A stretch of DNA of 64,000 nucleotides from Natronorubrum daqingense. Lineage in GTDB: Archaea > Halobacteriota > Halobacteria > Halobacteriales > Natrialbaceae. Location: NCBI RefSeq assembly GCF_001971705.1, contig NZ_CP019327.1, positions 1,736,001 through 1,800,000 on the forward strand. Reading direction: 5' to 3'. Made by a program: the position numbers and the translations under genes. Under the pieces are notes generated by a model. The model did no database searches. It saw nothing but the letters and a program-made list of their open reading frames with translations, and had not been told where the DNA came from. Below, in pieces: positions 63,393-64,000 of this stretch (position 1 is the first letter of the stretch; each line of letters starts with the position of its first letter).

Positions 63393-64000
63393 ATGGCGAT
63401 CGAAGACGACGTTCTCGTGATCGGCGGCGGCCTCGCAGGTACGACGGCCGCACTCGCGGCCGCGGCGTCTGCGAAGGACGCTCGAGTCCGTCTCGTCACG
63501 TACAAACAGAGCACGCTGCGACACGCGAGCGGCCTGATCGATATTTTGGGCTACGCGCCGGGTGACGACGCGAACGCGCCGCTCGTCGACCCCTTCGACG
63601 CACTCGAGGACCTGCCCGAGGGCCATCCCTACGAACGCGTGGGGAGCCAGGCCGTCCGCGACGCGCTCGCCTTTTTCGACGACATCGCGGGCGACGCCTA
63701 CGCGGGTGGACACACTGACGCCAACGCGCTCGTCCCGACCCACGGTGGGACGGTCAAACCGACCGCTCGCTATCCAGTCTCGACGGCCGAGGGGCTGGCG
63801 AGCGACCCTCGAGAGACCCTCCTCGTCGGCTTCGAGACGCTCCCGGACTTCGACGCCCCACTCGCCGCGAGCCACCTCGAGGCCGCGGGTGCTCCCTTCG
63901 AGGCGCGCGGGGTGACGCTCTCGTTCCCCGGCATCGTCCGCGACGACGCCAAAGTGACGCGCTACGCGCACCTGCTCGATCACGACGAGACGGTGTCGAC
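63393..64000 (+). CDS. glpB: anaerobic glycerol-3-phosphate dehydrogenase subunit B, cut by window end
   Basis: The frame is open from the ATG directly after the glpA stop to the last base of the window (about 202 codons). The N terminus MAIEDDVLVIGGGLAGTTAA is a GxGxxG nucleotide-binding motif. The parts TYKQSTLRHASGLIDILGYA, HPYERVG and PTHGGTVKPTARYPVSTAEGL are typical of GlpB. It is the electron-transfer or FMN subunit of the GlpABC complex. The missing C-terminal half and glpC should lie beyond 64000. Confidence 0.9.
   Translation, partial: MAIEDDVLVIGGGLAGTTAALAAAASAKDARVRLVTYKQSTLRHASGLIDILGYAPGDDANAPLVDPFDALEDLPEGHPYERVGSQAVRDALAFFDDIAGDAYAGGHTDANALVPTHGGTVKPTARYPVSTAEGLASDPRETLLVGFETLPDFDAPLAASHLEAAGAPFEARGVTLSFPGIVRDDAKVTRYAHLLDHDETVS

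Overview
This 64 kb window is a chromosomal segment of a halophilic archaeon (class Halobacteria, probably Natrialbales; the order is an inference from style and gene content). The evidence is a high-GC genome rich in CTCGAG, strongly acidic proteins, twin-arginine export signals, TATA boxes about 27 nt before start codons (leaderless transcripts), and archaeal genes: Spt5/SecE, GGGP synthase, pantoate kinase, phosphopantothenate synthetase, CTP-dependent riboflavin kinase, TYW1, aMBF1, and many haloarchaeal families of unknown function. I see no transposase, integrase, CRISPR array or rRNA. There is one tRNA, Leu(GAG).

Layout. 0-6 kb: SLC13-type transporter, a small HTH protein, a hairpin-rich gene-poor stretch, an SDR oxidoreductase, endonuclease V and a zinc-finger rhomboid protease. 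6-10 kb: DNA repair/nuclease cluster (DUF5788-like protein, PolX, Mut7-C protein, PHP protein) and a small zinc-finger protein. 10-20 kb: secE-spt5 operon with a duplicated spt5 3' end, small haloarchaeal proteins, HtrA protease, GH15 enzyme, sugar-acid dehydratase-like enolase-superfamily enzyme, DUF2270 protein, AlaX-type editing protein and aMBF1. 20-31 kb: tRNA-Leu, DUF420 protein, SDR, ICMT-like protein, purF, MutS-like ATPase, DUF6735-like protein, HAD hydrolase, SRPBCC protein, amidohydrolase, universal stress protein with a palindromic operator candidate, and birA. 31-40 kb: zinc-ribbon protein, tyrS, pirin, phosphopantothenate synthetase, methyltransferase, HTH regulator, a 963-aa membrane protein with 13 DUF1508-like repeats, and pantoate kinase. 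40-46 kb: three tandem Tat-exported alpha/beta hydrolases, a truncated-looking CHRD protein and a quinone oxidoreductase. 46-54 kb: aspS, Sir2, GGGP synthase, ilvE, and a metal-related operon (His-rich propeller lipoprotein plus CopC-CopD fusion) with a nearby wHTH regulator. 54-64 kb: ribK-ribB, twy1, phosphoglycolate phosphatase and the divergent glycerol locus (glpK with a membrane protein, glpA-glpB), with glpB cut by the window end.

Most of the window is housekeeping and central metabolism: CoA, riboflavin, purine and biotin metabolism, tRNA charging and modification, and glycerol use. The more unusual content is the DUF1508 repeat protein, the near-identical hydrolase array, the spt5 tail duplication, the copper/metal operon and the operator-like palindrome before the stress-protein start codon. 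I did not find a clear defence or mobile system.
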